DNA of 64,000 bases from Fortiea contorta PCC 7126. Lineage in GTDB: Bacteria; Cyanobacteriota; Cyanobacteriia; Cyanobacteriales; Nostocaceae. This document shows, one piece after another, positions 53,378 through 62,153 of this stretch. The position numbers were made by a program, and so were the translations under genes. Within the stretch, counting starts at the first letter, position 1. Every line of letters begins with the position of its first letter. A model generated the notes under the pieces. It had not been told where the DNA came from. It made no database searches and saw nothing but the letters and a program-made list of their open reading frames with translations. Location of the stretch: assembly GCF_000332295.1 (NCBI RefSeq), contig NZ_KB235930.1, positions 2,051,895 to 2,115,894 on the forward strand, read 5' to 3'.

Positions 53378-54619
53378 TCACGTCGTATACTCAGCGTTAA
53401 TCTTCACGTAATCATAACTCAAGTCACAGCCCCAAGCTTTACTTGTACCATGACCATTACCGACGCTGACGGAAATTAAGACGGTATCTGTTTGCAGATA
53501 TGCTCCTGCTGCGGCTTGTTTCAAATAGTTACTCGCGGCTGCGCGGTCAAATGGTGTCGGTTGACCGTTTTCTAACATTAAAAAGTCGCCTAGTTTAATC
53601 TGCAAGTTTTCTTGCTCAAATGCTACCCCTGCTCTACCTGCAGCGGCGGCGATGCGTCCCCAGTTGGGATCGCGGCCGAAGATGGCTGATTTAACTAAGG
53701 ATGAACCGGCGATGGTTTTGGCGATTTGACGGGCGGAATGTTCGTCGTTAGCGCCCATGACTTGCACTTCTAAAAGACAGGTGGCTCCTTCGCCGTCACG
53801 AGCGATCGCTTTTGCTAAATACTGACACACCGCAATTAACATGGCTTCTAATTTTTCCGCTTCTAGTCCCATTTCGATGATGGCTGGGGTGCGGGATTGA
53901 CCGTTAGCTAAAGCGATTAAGCTGTCGTTGGTGCTGGTGTCGCCGTCTACGGTGATGGAATTGAAGCTTTTATCGGCTGCTTGGCTTAACATTTGTTGCC
54001 ATAGGGAGGGCGAAACGGCGGCGTCGCAGGTGATAAAGGCGAGCATAGTGGCCATGTTGGGGTGAATCATCCCGGAACCTTTGGCTATTCCCCCAATTCG
54101 CACTGGGCGATCGCCGATAGTGGTTTCTAAGGCGATGGATTTTGGCACTAAATCTGTGGTGATAATTGCTTTGGCGGCTGCATCTGAGCCTGTGGGTGAT
54201 AACTCAGCGACTAGTTGGGGGATACCCTTTTTCATGGCATCCATTTTAATTCTTTGCCCAATTACCCCGGTGGAAGCCAGCAAGATAGAATCTGAGGAAA
54301 CATTGAGTGCTTGGGCGATGGCGATCGCTGATTCTTGTGCATCAAACCAGCCTTGAGTTCCTGTGGCGGCGTTGGCTTGTCCGGCGTTACAAAGAATCGC
54401 CCTCGCGCCCTGCTTCGATTGCAAACGTTGACGACAATAATCTACACAAGCTGCTCTCACTTGAGAGGTGGTGAATACACCTGCAGCGATCGCTTCTACA
54501 TCTGAGAATATCAAAGCTAAATCAGGCAATCCCGATGGTTTCAACCCCGCAGCGATTCCTGATGCTTGAAAACCCCTCGGTGCCGTGATTCCGCCAGGGA
54601 TTTCTTGCCAGTCTGCCAT
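53378..54619 (-). CDS. argJ: Bifunctional glutamate N-acetyltransferase/amino-acid acetyltransferase
   Basis: ArgJ recycles the acetyl group from N-acetylornithine to glutamate (and can use acetyl-CoA) in arginine synthesis. At 413 residues it has the usual length. The self-cleavage site is in KGSGMIHPNMATMLAFI, where the Ala-Thr bond is cut and Thr becomes the nucleophile. Other conserved blocks are GVFTTSQVRAA, LCNAGQANAATG, TVDGDTSTNDS and FGRDPNWGRIAAAAGRAG. GGGAG lies 9 nt before the ATG. Confidence 0.95.
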   Translation of the reverse strand: MADWQEIPGGITAPRGFQASGIAAGLKPSGLPDLALIFSDVEAIAAGVFTTSQVRAACVDYCRQRLQSKQGARAILCNAGQANAATGTQGWFDAQESAIAIAQALNVSSDSILLASTGVIGQRIKMDAMKKGIPQLVAELSPTGSDAAAKAIITTDLVPKSIALETTIGDRPVRIGGIAKGSGMIHPNMATMLAFITCDAAVSPSLWQQMLSQAADKSFNSITVDGDTSTNDSLIALANGQSRTPAIIEMGLEAEKLEAMLIAVCQYLAKAIARDGEGATCLLEVQVMGANDEHSARQIAKTIAGSSLVKSAIFGRDPNWGRIAAAAGRAGVAFEQENLQIKLGDFLMLENGQPTPFDRAAASNYLKQAAAGAYLQTDTVLISVSVGNGHGTSKAWGCDLSYDYVKINAEYTT

Positions 54620-54657
54620 ATTTTTTCTCCCACAACTCTCTAGTGGCTCGACTGGCG

Positions 54658-54663
54658 ATTATA
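54658..54663 (-). promoter_or_regulatory. Perfect -10 element for argJ
   Basis: TATAAT on the minus strand lies 39 bp before the argJ ATG. No matching -35 hexamer is obvious. If used, argJ has its own promoter downstream of the tandem small-RNA-like array. Confidence 0.45.
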
Positions 54664-54710
54664 TCAAGTCTTGATCACCACTTCATATATTCTTGCTCAG
54701 TAAAAATTGA

Positions 54711-54761
54711 AAAAGGAGAGCCACTTGGGTCGCTCTCCAGATCATCAGGGTGCATCTACAT
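54711..54761 (-). ncRNA. Small-RNA-like cassette, copy 1
   Basis: The promoter is TTGCCC (-35, plus-strand 54789-54794), a 16-nt spacer and TATACT (-10, 54767-54772). The predicted transcript starts near 54761 with ATGTAGATGCACCC and TGATGATCT, then forms the hairpin GGAGAGC...GCTCTCC, then CTTTTTC. The 7-bp stem differs in sequence from copies 2 and 3 but stays paired. An ATG at 54755 also opens a 26-codon frame (MHPDDLESDPSG and onward, stop at 54675), so a short peptide cannot be excluded. Confidence 0.6.
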
Positions 54762-54878
54762 AACACAGTATACCACTTTATGCGTGAGGGGCAATACCCC
54801 TTAAAAACTTTTTGAACAAATATCAACATGTTATGAAGACTCAATACCAGTATTTTCTGTGATAGCTGAAAAATTGCC

Positions 54879-54933
54879 AAAAAAAAAGAGAGCCGCTTAG
54901 GCATCTCTCCAGATCATCAGGGTGCATCTACAT
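54879..54933 (-). ncRNA. Small-RNA-like cassette, copy 2
   Basis: The -10 element TATACT (54939-54944) lies exactly 172 bp from that of copy 1, and the same TTGCCC -35 follows at the same 16-nt spacing. The first 29 nt of the predicted transcript are identical to copy 1. The terminator stem is AGAGA-(U)-GCC with GGC-UCUCU around UAAGC, followed by nine U. This is a strong intrinsic terminator ending a transcript of about 55 nt. Confidence 0.65.
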
Positions 54934-55050
54934 AACACAGTATACCACTTTATGCGTGAGGGGCAATACCCCTTAAAAACTTTTTGGAGAAATATCAAAG
55001 CATCGTGAAGACTCAATACCACTAATCTCTTTGATAACGGGAAAATTGCC

Positions 55051-55105
55051 AAAAAAAAAGAGAGCCGCTTAGGCATCTCTCCAGATCATCAGGGTGCATC
55101 TACAT
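55051..55105 (-). ncRNA. Small-RNA-like cassette, copy 3
   Basis: The -10 element TATACT (55111-55116) is 172 bp from that of copy 2. Transcript and terminator are identical to copy 2 through the nine U. The dyad over the -35 box (AGGGG-CAATA-CCCCT in copies 1 and 2) has lost one pair here (CCCTT), so this promoter may be regulated differently. It is the unit furthest from argJ. Confidence 0.62.
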
Positions 55106-55141
55106 AACACAGTATACCACTTTGTGGGTGAGGGGCAATAC

Positions 55142-55628
55142 CCTTCATTACCGCAATAATTTTTACTAAACATGTAAGTATCATTGAATAACAAAAAACT
55201 ATCATAAGTGCTTGTGCAAGACTAAGAGCAACGGAAAGTTATCTAGATACCGTTTTCGGAAATGTTTGGTGGGAATAATTTTTCGGAAATTTTTTGCTTG
55301 TTATTTGTCTTCACCCTGGTACTTGTGCGGTTCAACTGGAAAAAAATTTAAGGAGTATAGTTGAATTCACACATTACCAACGCGCATTCATTTCGCAAAG
55401 TATAACACTATGGAGATGGCGATAATACAGATTTTGTCAGGGTTTGTGTAAAGACTTCACAAAGCAAGCAGCGCTCAAACTGCAAAATTTACGGTTGCTG
55501 TTTCGTAGTTAGCACCACCCTATCTTAAGTAAATATTCTGTAGGGTGTGTTACGGCAATCTCAGCATTTGAGTATCAGCAACAGTATAAATTGCTGTAAC
55601 GCACCCCACCTACTAACGGGATAAACCA
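55142..55628. other. Intergenic region with one inverted repeat
   Basis: Between the array and gatB, GTAGGGTGTGTTACGGCAAT (55540-55559) pairs imperfectly with the segment at 55590-55613 (ATTGCTGTAACGCACCCC then ACCTAC). This is a short MITE-like or terminator-like foldback 15 bp past the gatB stop. The rest shows no gene or structure. Confidence 0.55.
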
Positions 55629-57104
55629 CTAAGCGTTAAGCTTCTTCTCGACCAATTCATTAGTCAGTTTCGGGTCAGCGCGCTTGCTGGTCTTTTTCAG
55701 AACTTGTCCGACAAAGAAGCCTTTGAGGTTGATGTTACCACCGCGATACTTTTCTAATTCTTTAGGATTAGCGGCGATGACTTCATCGACTATCGGTTCT
55801 AAAACGCTAAGGTCAGTGATTAACTCTTGACCGGCGAAGGCTTGTTCTGGAGCCACACCATTGAGCAAATCTGGTAACTTTTGTTTAGCTTGGGCGTTGC
55901 TGATTTTACCTTGCTCAATGCGGGTGATGACGTCAGCTAAATATTCGGGAGTCAAACCGATGGCTGTGATACTGAGTTTTTGCTTGTTGAGGTAGGCAGC
56001 GATATCTTGAGTAATCCAGTTAGCGGCAGCTTTAGGATTAGCACCTGCAGCGATCGCACTTTCAAAATAGTCAGCCACTGGTTGGTCTTCTGTCAACACT
56101 CTCGTATCATAAGTTGACAGTCCTAACTCAGCTTCGTAACGGTGGCGTTTTTGCTTGGGAAGTTCTGGAAGTTCGCTGCGCCATTGTGCTAACTGTGCTG
56201 AGGAAACCTCGATGGGTGCTAAATCTGGTTCTGGGAAATAGCGGTAATCGCTAGAACCTTCCTTCACCCGCATACTAATTGTGCGTTGCGAACCTTCTTC
56301 CCAGAGACGAGTTTCTTGGATAATGCGTTCGCCGGCTTCCACTGCGGCGATTTGGCGTTCAATTTCATATTCAATCGCCCGTTGAATGGCGTTGAATGAG
56401 TTCATATTTTTAATTTCTACTTTTGTGCCAAACTTCTTTTGTCCCACCGGACGCACGGAGATGTTGACATCACAGCGCAGAGAACCTTCTTGCATGTTAC
56501 CGTCGCTGACACCGAGATAACGGACAATCCGGCGTAATTCTTGAGCATATTCGGCGGCTTCTTGTCCAGAGCGCAAATCGGGTTCAGAAACAATCTCCAC
56601 CAAAGGTACGCCAGCCCGATTGTAATCTACCAGCGAATAAGTGGAACCAGCAAGACGCTCACTACCCGCATGTACCAGTTTGCCTGCATCTTCTTCCATA
56701 TGCAAGCGAGTAATGCCAATGCGCTTAGGGGTAGCGTTTCCCTCAGCATCTACCAACTGAATTTCGATCCAACCATGTTCAGCGATGGGTAGATCGTATT
56801 GAGAAATTTGGTAATTTTTCGGTAAATCCGGGTAAAAATATTGTTTGCGGTCAAATTTACTATACTCAGCGATTTGGCAATTCAGAGCTAAACCTGCTTT
56901 CACCGCATATTCCAGTACTTTTTGGTTAAGTACAGGTAGAACCCCTGGTAAACCCATACACACAGGGTCAATGTTAGTATTGGGTTCAGCACCAAAGGCT
57001 GTGGAACTGTTGGAGAAAATCTTGGTGTTTGTACTGAGCTGACAATGGGTTTCTAAGCCAATAATCGCTTCATACTGAGTTTTTACGGTTGTAGCGGAAG
57101 TCAT
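55629..57104 (-). CDS. gatB: Asp/Glu-tRNA(Asn/Gln) amidotransferase subunit B
   Basis: GatB binds misacylated Glu-tRNA-Gln (and Asp-tRNA-Asn) and activates it for amidation with ammonia from GatA. The 491-residue protein has IGLETHCQLSTNTKIFS, the KFDRKQYFYPDLPKNYQISQ segment and RLHMEEDAGK. It also has VDYNRAGVPLVEIVSEPD and the C-terminal YqeY-like helical tail that contacts the tRNA elbow. The length is complete. gatA and gatC are not adjacent, which is usual in cyanobacteria. Confidence 0.96.
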   Translation of the reverse strand: MTSATTVKTQYEAIIGLETHCQLSTNTKIFSNSSTAFGAEPNTNIDPVCMGLPGVLPVLNQKVLEYAVKAGLALNCQIAEYSKFDRKQYFYPDLPKNYQISQYDLPIAEHGWIEIQLVDAEGNATPKRIGITRLHMEEDAGKLVHAGSERLAGSTYSLVDYNRAGVPLVEIVSEPDLRSGQEAAEYAQELRRIVRYLGVSDGNMQEGSLRCDVNISVRPVGQKKFGTKVEIKNMNSFNAIQRAIEYEIERQIAAVEAGERIIQETRLWEEGSQRTISMRVKEGSSDYRYFPEPDLAPIEVSSAQLAQWRSELPELPKQKRHRYEAELGLSTYDTRVLTEDQPVADYFESAIAAGANPKAAANWITQDIAAYLNKQKLSITAIGLTPEYLADVITRIEQGKISNAQAKQKLPDLLNGVAPEQAFAGQELITDLSVLEPIVDEVIAANPKELEKYRGGNINLKGFFVGQVLKKTSKRADPKLTNELVEKKLNA

Positions 57105-57273
57105 AAAGTCAAAAATCCGGCATCATCTTTGCTAGTGGTACTATTGTAGCTGTGTCGTCAGCGCCGCTGAGTCGGGATTTATCACTTAGCAAGATATGAT
57201 GAAAGCACGGCACACAATCTTTTGCTCTGACTGAATACCGTGCTCCCGCTATTTAACTAAAAACTTATCTCTG

Positions 57274-58083
57274 TTATGCAACGGAGACAAGTTGTTGTTG
57301 ATCTATTTGGCAAAAAGTTAACTCTCCAGCACTCCAGGAGTTATGTTGAATAGAGGATATGGCTTTAAAGAAAACTTCCTCGCAATCTTTGCCATGCAAT
57401 TCAATGGCAATATTTTTAACTTTTTTTAACCACTCTTGATAGTTATGTGCAAAAACTTCCAACTCTGCGGTTTCAATATCAACCTTGAGGATATCAACCG
57501 TCTTCAAATCAAAATTATCCAGTAGAGACTTGATATCTATAGCATTCAAAGCTGGTGTTTCTCCAGGTTCACATGGTCTTACTTGCACAGCCCACTCACC
57601 ATTATCTTGCAATGGTCTGTCAATTACTAAATCTACCGTGCTCGACCAAATGGCTGAATTGATCATATGCACGCGATCGCCATAGGGTGCAAGGTTCTGA
57701 GCACAAAGCTCAAAGTTTTCCGGGTCTGGCTCCACAGCAATGATTTTGGCTTGGGGATATTTATTCAACAAATATACGGCAGAGTAACCTACATTTGCTC
57801 CACAATCGATAATCCAATCAACGTTCTCAATGTTACCTAAGCCAGCATATTCTTCGTTAACAAAAATCTGGTCGAATACGAAACTATCACTAGTACCATA
57901 ACGACAATAAACTGGGTATTTGATGTTTTTTACAAATAAGGGAAATTCACTCCCTTTCACTTTCATTCCCAATTTATTGACAAAGGGATAAAACAAAGAT
58001 TTGGCTTTATAGGCAATGGCTGGAATTATACCTATTTTTCTGCAGGATTGGAAGAAGAATTGAGCAAAAGGTTGATTAGTCAT
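57274..58083 (-). CDS. FkbM-family SAM methyltransferase
   Basis: A 269-residue class I methyltransferase. SAM motif I is IDCGANVGYSAVYLL, the adenosine-binding acid is in IIAVEPDPENF, and the FkbM-typical KVDIETAELEVF is in motif IV-V. FkbM enzymes O-methylate sugars or polyketides, often in glycan clusters. No such cluster is present here. The frame extends to a GTG at 58137, but the ATG at 58083 (MTNQPFAQFF) is the better start. Confidence 0.83.
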   Translation of the reverse strand: MTNQPFAQFFFQSCRKIGIIPAIAYKAKSLFYPFVNKLGMKVKGSEFPLFVKNIKYPVYCRYGTSDSFVFDQIFVNEEYAGLGNIENVDWIIDCGANVGYSAVYLLNKYPQAKIIAVEPDPENFELCAQNLAPYGDRVHMINSAIWSSTVDLVIDRPLQDNGEWAVQVRPCEPGETPALNAIDIKSLLDNFDLKTVDILKVDIETAELEVFAHNYQEWLKKVKNIAIELHGKDCEEVFFKAISSIQHNSWSAGELTFCQIDQQQLVSVA

Positions 58084-58141
58084 TGCCTGATTGTAGTTGT
58101 ATTTTACTGAATTTACGTTATTTCTTCTGAGCGGCACTGTG

Positions 58142-58294
58142 TGGAAAACCGCTACGCCTTACATTTATTTACCCCTCAAAATTAGTGGCGATGATTATGT
58201 AGTCAGCACTTTAGACTTGACTGCAGACTTATTTAACCATCTCAATTTTGGCGATGGATGACAATCCACCGCATTAATTTTGGGAGGTAAATAA
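58142..58294 (+). pseudogene. Possible gene remnant with in-frame stop
   Basis: The plus frame reads WKTATPYIYLPLKISGDDYV and on to NFGDG, then TGA (58259-58261), then QSTALILGGK and TAA (58292-58294). It looks like the C-terminal 50 codons of a lost gene with one nonsense change (TGG to TGA is the simplest). The evidence is coding-like composition only; the family is not recognised. The rest of the 58138-58695 gap is empty apart from the hairpin at 58551-58584. Confidence 0.25.
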
Positions 58295-58550
58295 AATCGT
58301 CAATTTTCTCTGTTTTCTTCTTTCTCGTAAAGAAGAAATCTATCTACTTACGTGGGTGACACCAAATGATTTGACTTTGTTCCCTTATTTAGTAGGATAA
58401 GTGTGATTGACTAATAACTCAATCTTCAAGACTATAAAACATACTTAATTGACCGTCCCCTTCCCTAGGGTAGAAAAAGAAACTTTAATCTTTCATCTGG
58501 CTAATTCGTCTGGCTGACAAACATTGAAAATAGGGGTTGACAAAGCAAAA

Positions 58551-58584
58551 AGTTTGAGTGCTGTTTACAGATAACACTCAAACT
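58551..58584 (-). terminator. Terminator after the GerMN-like gene
   Basis: AGTTTGAGTG (58551-58560) and CACTCAAACT (58575-58584) form a 10-bp stem. Read on the minus strand, TTTTTGC follows. It lies about 110 bp past the stop of the 58696-59208 gene. Confidence 0.55.
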
Positions 58585-58695
58585 GGTATTGTCTCTATTA
58601 AATAGATCTATAAGCAATGCTTTGCTTAAGGCTTTTACTGACGATAAATATAAGAATAGCTAGTAGCTCATATAATTTTCATCAATAATCAACGG

Positions 58696-59208
58696 CTACA
58701 GAACAATCTCCTCACCTCGTGCGGTGAAGCGAACCTGTTTAATGTTCCATTGAGTATTACTTGTGAGGGTTTTGCGGAGACTACCAAAAAGAGCAAACTG
58801 TTCACAGCTAGAAAGAGAAGCTAGTTGTCGCGGTGATTGAGGCGAGATGCGAAAATCTACTGTAGCGGTACCATCTTCGACACTAACGCGATAACTTAAT
58901 AAATCGAAGTCACCAGAATCTGGTTGTTCTAAAATTTTACTGATGGAATCTTTGATTGCTTCCTTGGCGGGTACTGCTAATTTCTGAGGAATCAGTACTT
59001 GACATTGGACATCGCTTGTGTAGACGGTGACGTTAGTGAGAACTGGTTCTGAAACCGCAGATTTAGCTGTCAGTTGAGCGATGCTGGGGGTTTGGCTGAC
59101 ACTGAGGGAAGAGTGGGCTACTTCTTGACTAGATTTACAACTGCTGAGGCTAGAAGCGATCGCTATGGCTATAAATGGGAGAAAATATCTCTGAGTCTTG
59201 TGCAACAT
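58696..59208 (-). CDS. GerMN-domain-like lipoprotein
   Basis: A 170-residue predicted lipoprotein with lipobox SLSSC (Cys24). After a Ser/Thr-rich linker the C-terminal 100 residues have the GerMN-like pattern: AVPAKEAIKDSISKILEQPD, DGTATVDFRISPQ, and SLSSCEQFALFGSLRKTLTS ending in a hydrophobic strand with GEEIVL. GerMN domains occur in spore germination and envelope proteins; in cyanobacteria the role is unknown. Confidence 0.65.
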   Translation of the reverse strand: MLHKTQRYFLPFIAIAIASSLSSCKSSQEVAHSSLSVSQTPSIAQLTAKSAVSEPVLTNVTVYTSDVQCQVLIPQKLAVPAKEAIKDSISKILEQPDSGDFDLLSYRVSVEDGTATVDFRISPQSPRQLASLSSCEQFALFGSLRKTLTSNTQWNIKQVRFTARGEEIVL

Positions 59209-59366
59209 CTGTTTGTTTTTCTGTATTGCTGGGTTGTGCTATTAAATTCACTCATCTCGGTGTCAATTCCGCATCAATTTATCGATTGGGAGAGGAAATG
59301 TTACAGACACCCGTCAAGGGAAAGCAAAGCTACACACTGAGCCAAGACAAGATTATTTTCCCACAT

Positions 59367-59951
59367 TCAATCAGCAGTGCTTGATTCCAAAGTCACATCT
59401 TCATAGAGTTCTGCTATTGTGGCTTCAAAGTCAATACTTTTAAGTTCAAATATTTCATCTGATAATGTGTAAATTTGCAAGATCCATATATTTTGGGCGC
59501 TACGTCTTAAACATTCAATTCGCTGACGTTTCGTATTAATTAAAACGTATTCTTGTAATGTTTCAATTTGCTGATAATCAGCAAATTTATCACCCCGATC
59601 AAAGGCTTCAGTAGAATTAGATAAAACTTCGACAATTAAACAAGGAAATTTTTTATGTCCTGGTGTTTCCTGATCTCGCGCATCGCATGTCACCATGACA
59701 TCAGGATAGTAATATCGATTGAGCGACTCAATCCGGGCTTTCATGTCAGCGATGTAAACACGACAACCTGTTCCCCGCACATGGCTACGGAGGAGAGTAA
59801 ACAAATTTCCGGCTGTGGTAACGTGGGGGTCAAGTGCTCCAGCCATGGCGTAGGCGTAACCATCGATGTATTCGTGTTTAATTGAACTTGTTTCCTCCAG
59901 TTTGAGGTATTCTTCTGGAGTCAGGTAGTTGGGTTCTGGGGTAGCGACCAT
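59367..59951 (-). CDS. Uma2-family (DUF820) putative endonuclease
   Basis: A 194-residue protein of the very abundant cyanobacterial Uma2 family with a PD-(D/E)XK fold. The N-terminus LTPEEYLKLEETSSIKHEYI then DGYAYAMAG is diagnostic. The catalytic Asp is in YYYPDVMVTCD and the ExV is in CLIVEVLSNST. Activity is unproven for most members. No partner gene is evident. Confidence 0.88.
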   Translation of the reverse strand: MVATPEPNYLTPEEYLKLEETSSIKHEYIDGYAYAMAGALDPHVTTAGNLFTLLRSHVRGTGCRVYIADMKARIESLNRYYYPDVMVTCDARDQETPGHKKFPCLIVEVLSNSTEAFDRGDKFADYQQIETLQEYVLINTKRQRIECLRRSAQNIWILQIYTLSDEIFELKSIDFEATIAELYEDVTLESSTAD

Positions 59952-60109
59952 AATAATTTGTAGTTCGTAAGTTGTAATTTGTGATTAAAAAATTTAATTT
60001 CAGCTAGCGTTATCATGTTAGTTTATTCTAACTTGAAAAGGCAGTAAGTAATTAATCATCTAGACAAAAATAAAACCATTAATTTTCTAGATTAATTATG
60101 AACTGTGAA

Positions 60110-61321
60110 TTATTTTTTTACTACTATCCATTGTGTAACAGGTGCCAAGGCTCGCCAACCTAAAAATTTACCAATTGGTTCAGCTTTTTGGATGGCAATT
60201 CGCGTGAAATTACCGCCTACTTTTTCATACCATTTAAATAAAGTTTGTTCACCTTCTATGGTGACAACATTAGCAACTATACGCCCGCCAATTGGTAATG
60301 CTGACCAACAAATATCAAATAATTCATGGGCTGTAACTCCACCACCAATAAAGATAGCATTGGGTGTGGGTAGGTTTTTGAGAGCGGTTGGTGCTTGACC
60401 GGCGATGATTTGTAAGTTGGGGACACCTAAAGCTGCGGCGTTGTCGGCTATGTAATGTAATCTTGTGGTGTTTTGTTCAATAGCGATCGCCCGACATCTC
60501 GGATGAGTCCGCATCCATTCTATAGATATGGAACCACAGCCGGCGCCAACATCCCACAGCAACTCTCCTGGTGTGGGTGCGAGGGTAGATAAGGTCATAG
60601 CCCTGACTTCCCGTTTGGTGAGCTGTCCATCGTGGTTGTAGGCATCGTCTGGTAGTCCTGGTAGCCTGGATAGTGGAGTTATTGCGGCATCGGCGATACA
60701 ATGAACTGCGATCGCATTTAAAGCCGCAATTTGGGTTTCCATCCCCGCTGCAGCTTTACTGACAATAATTCTTTCTTGAACTCCTCCCATCCGTTCCAAT
60801 ACAGTCATCTCGCTATCACCAAAACCTCGCTTTGTCAAGATTTCAGCTACAAGCTGCGGCGTATCTTTCCCCGCACTGAGAATCAATAATCGCGCTCCAG
60901 GATAGATATAAGATTGCAACACAGAAGCTGGACGACCACACAAACTTAAGGTTTCCACTGCACTTAAAGACCATCCTAATCTGGCACAGGCGAGACTAAA
61001 AGTTGACGGTGCGGGAATAATTGTCATTTCGGAAATAGGAATCCGCTGTGTGAGGGTGTCACCAACTCCGTAACACAAAGGATCACCACTGGCGAGAATG
61101 CAGACATGCTGACCGCGACGCTGGATAATCTCTTCAACAGAGTGGCTAAAGGGAGATTTCCAGGCTATTTGCAAACGAGAGTCATTTGCTCTTAACATTG
61201 CCAAATGGCGATCGCCTCCCATGATCACCTCAGCTTGCTCAACCAGAGAACGGGCGATCGCACTTAACCCCTGTAATCCGTCCTCACCAATACCGATAAT
61301 CGAGAGCCATTTCTGTGTCAT
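60110..61321 (-). CDS. cobL: Precorrin-6Y C5,15-methyltransferase (decarboxylating)
   Basis: CobL (CbiE-CbiT fusion) methylates C5 and C15 of precorrin-6B/6Y and decarboxylates the acetate side chain in cobalamin synthesis. The CbiE domain (residues 1-200) has the tetrapyrrole-methylase motifs IGIGEDGLQGL, LASGDPLCYGVGD and ILSAGKDTP. The CbiT domain (about 215-400) has REVRAMTLSTLAPTPGELLW then DVGAGCGSISIEW. cobG lies about 1.3 kb away on the other strand, so B12 genes cluster here. Confidence 0.93.
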   Translation of the reverse strand: MTQKWLSIIGIGEDGLQGLSAIARSLVEQAEVIMGGDRHLAMLRANDSRLQIAWKSPFSHSVEEIIQRRGQHVCILASGDPLCYGVGDTLTQRIPISEMTIIPAPSTFSLACARLGWSLSAVETLSLCGRPASVLQSYIYPGARLLILSAGKDTPQLVAEILTKRGFGDSEMTVLERMGGVQERIIVSKAAAGMETQIAALNAIAVHCIADAAITPLSRLPGLPDDAYNHDGQLTKREVRAMTLSTLAPTPGELLWDVGAGCGSISIEWMRTHPRCRAIAIEQNTTRLHYIADNAAALGVPNLQIIAGQAPTALKNLPTPNAIFIGGGVTAHELFDICWSALPIGGRIVANVVTIEGEQTLFKWYEKVGGNFTRIAIQKAEPIGKFLGWRALAPVTQWIVVKK

Positions 61322-61461
61322 ATCCTAATAAATCGGTGAAGAGTGCGATCGCCTATATATTCTCATACAAGATGAAGTGCATTGGCGCAGCCCAACCCAG
61401 ATATCTCCTTTTAGATTTAAAGCCATATTTTATGTGATATCATATATGGTACTATTACTCG

Positions 61462-61737
61462 ATGAGCAAACTCAAAAAATTAGTGGAGGAATTTCTCAAA
61501 CAGCCTCCAGAAGTGCGATTTCAGGACGTATACTATTTGTTGACAGCTTTTGGCTTTGAAGAAAAAAGGTCTAAAGGTAGCCATCATAGTTTTCGAGACT
61601 CTCAAGGTAGAACTATTACCGTACCTAAAACTGGGGGACAAAAAGTCAAAGGTGTTTATGTACAACGAATAATTGAACTATTAAATTTACAAGAGTGGAT
61701 TGATGAAGACGCTAAACCAGAAGAACAAGGAGATTGA
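61462..61737 (+). CDS. hicA: HicA-family toxin
   Basis: HicA toxins are dsRBD-fold ribonucleases that cleave mRNA. The fold landmark GSHHSFRDSQGRTITVP carries the catalytic His; typical HicA has a single G-S-H. VQRIIELLNL is the last helix. At 91 residues it is longer than the usual ~60 because of an N-terminal extension (VEEFLKQPPEVRFQDVYYLL) that looks like part of the fold. The gene overlaps hicB by 35 bp, in the toxin-first order of HicAB. Confidence 0.85.
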   Translation: MSKLKKLVEEFLKQPPEVRFQDVYYLLTAFGFEEKRSKGSHHSFRDSQGRTITVPKTGGQKVKGVYVQRIIELLNLQEWIDEDAKPEEQGD

Positions 61738-62083
61738 GAAACAGTCCCTAGAATATTATTTAAATCTTCAATATCCTGTAACACTTTACCCCGATCCAGA
61801 GAGGGGATATGTAGCTCAAATTAAAGACTTACCTGGATGTCTGACTCAAGGTGAAACCCTAGAACAGACAATTGCTAATATTAATGAAGCTAGGGAATTG
61901 TGGATTGAGACAGCTTATGAAGCTGGTGACGACATTCCCTTACCTATTAATGATGATAGCTACAGTGGTAAATTGCTGGTGAGAATGCCAAAATCTTTAC
62001 ATCGTCGTTTATCTGAGACTGCTGAACAAGAAGGTGTTAGTTTAAATCAGTATATTGTGTCTTTGTTGAGTGCAGTTACTTAA
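61703..62083 (+). CDS. hicB: HicB-family antitoxin
   Basis: A 126-residue antitoxin. The partial RNase H-like domain has YPVTLYPDPERGYVAQIKDL then PGCLTQGET, and the C-terminal ribbon-helix-helix has LLVRMPKSLHRRLSETAEQE. The RHH should bind the hicAB promoter. The ATG at 61703 follows an in-frame TTG at 61700; the first 18 residues overlap hicA and are not conserved-looking. Confidence 0.87.
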   Translation: MKTLNQKNKEIEKQSLEYYLNLQYPVTLYPDPERGYVAQIKDLPGCLTQGETLEQTIANINEARELWIETAYEAGDDIPLPINDDSYSGKLLVRMPKSLHRRLSETAEQEGVSLNQYIVSLLSAVT

Positions 62084-62153
62084 TCAAAATCGAGAGCAAA
62101 TTCGGAAAACAATTCTTGACCAATGATTACCTATCAGAGACGCTACGCAAACA

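Noticed and set aside
54675-54755. 26-codon MHPDDLE peptide gene in cassette 1
   Set aside because: Not called as a CDS because it reads through the terminator hairpin and the copies diverge in ways that preserve the stem; kept as an alternative in the small-RNA entry.
54730-54761. Hammerhead ribozyme core (CUGAUGA) in the small-RNA cassettes
   Set aside because: CUGAUGA is present, but the following stem leads to a terminator and U-tract with no GAAA partner and no flanking stem I/III.
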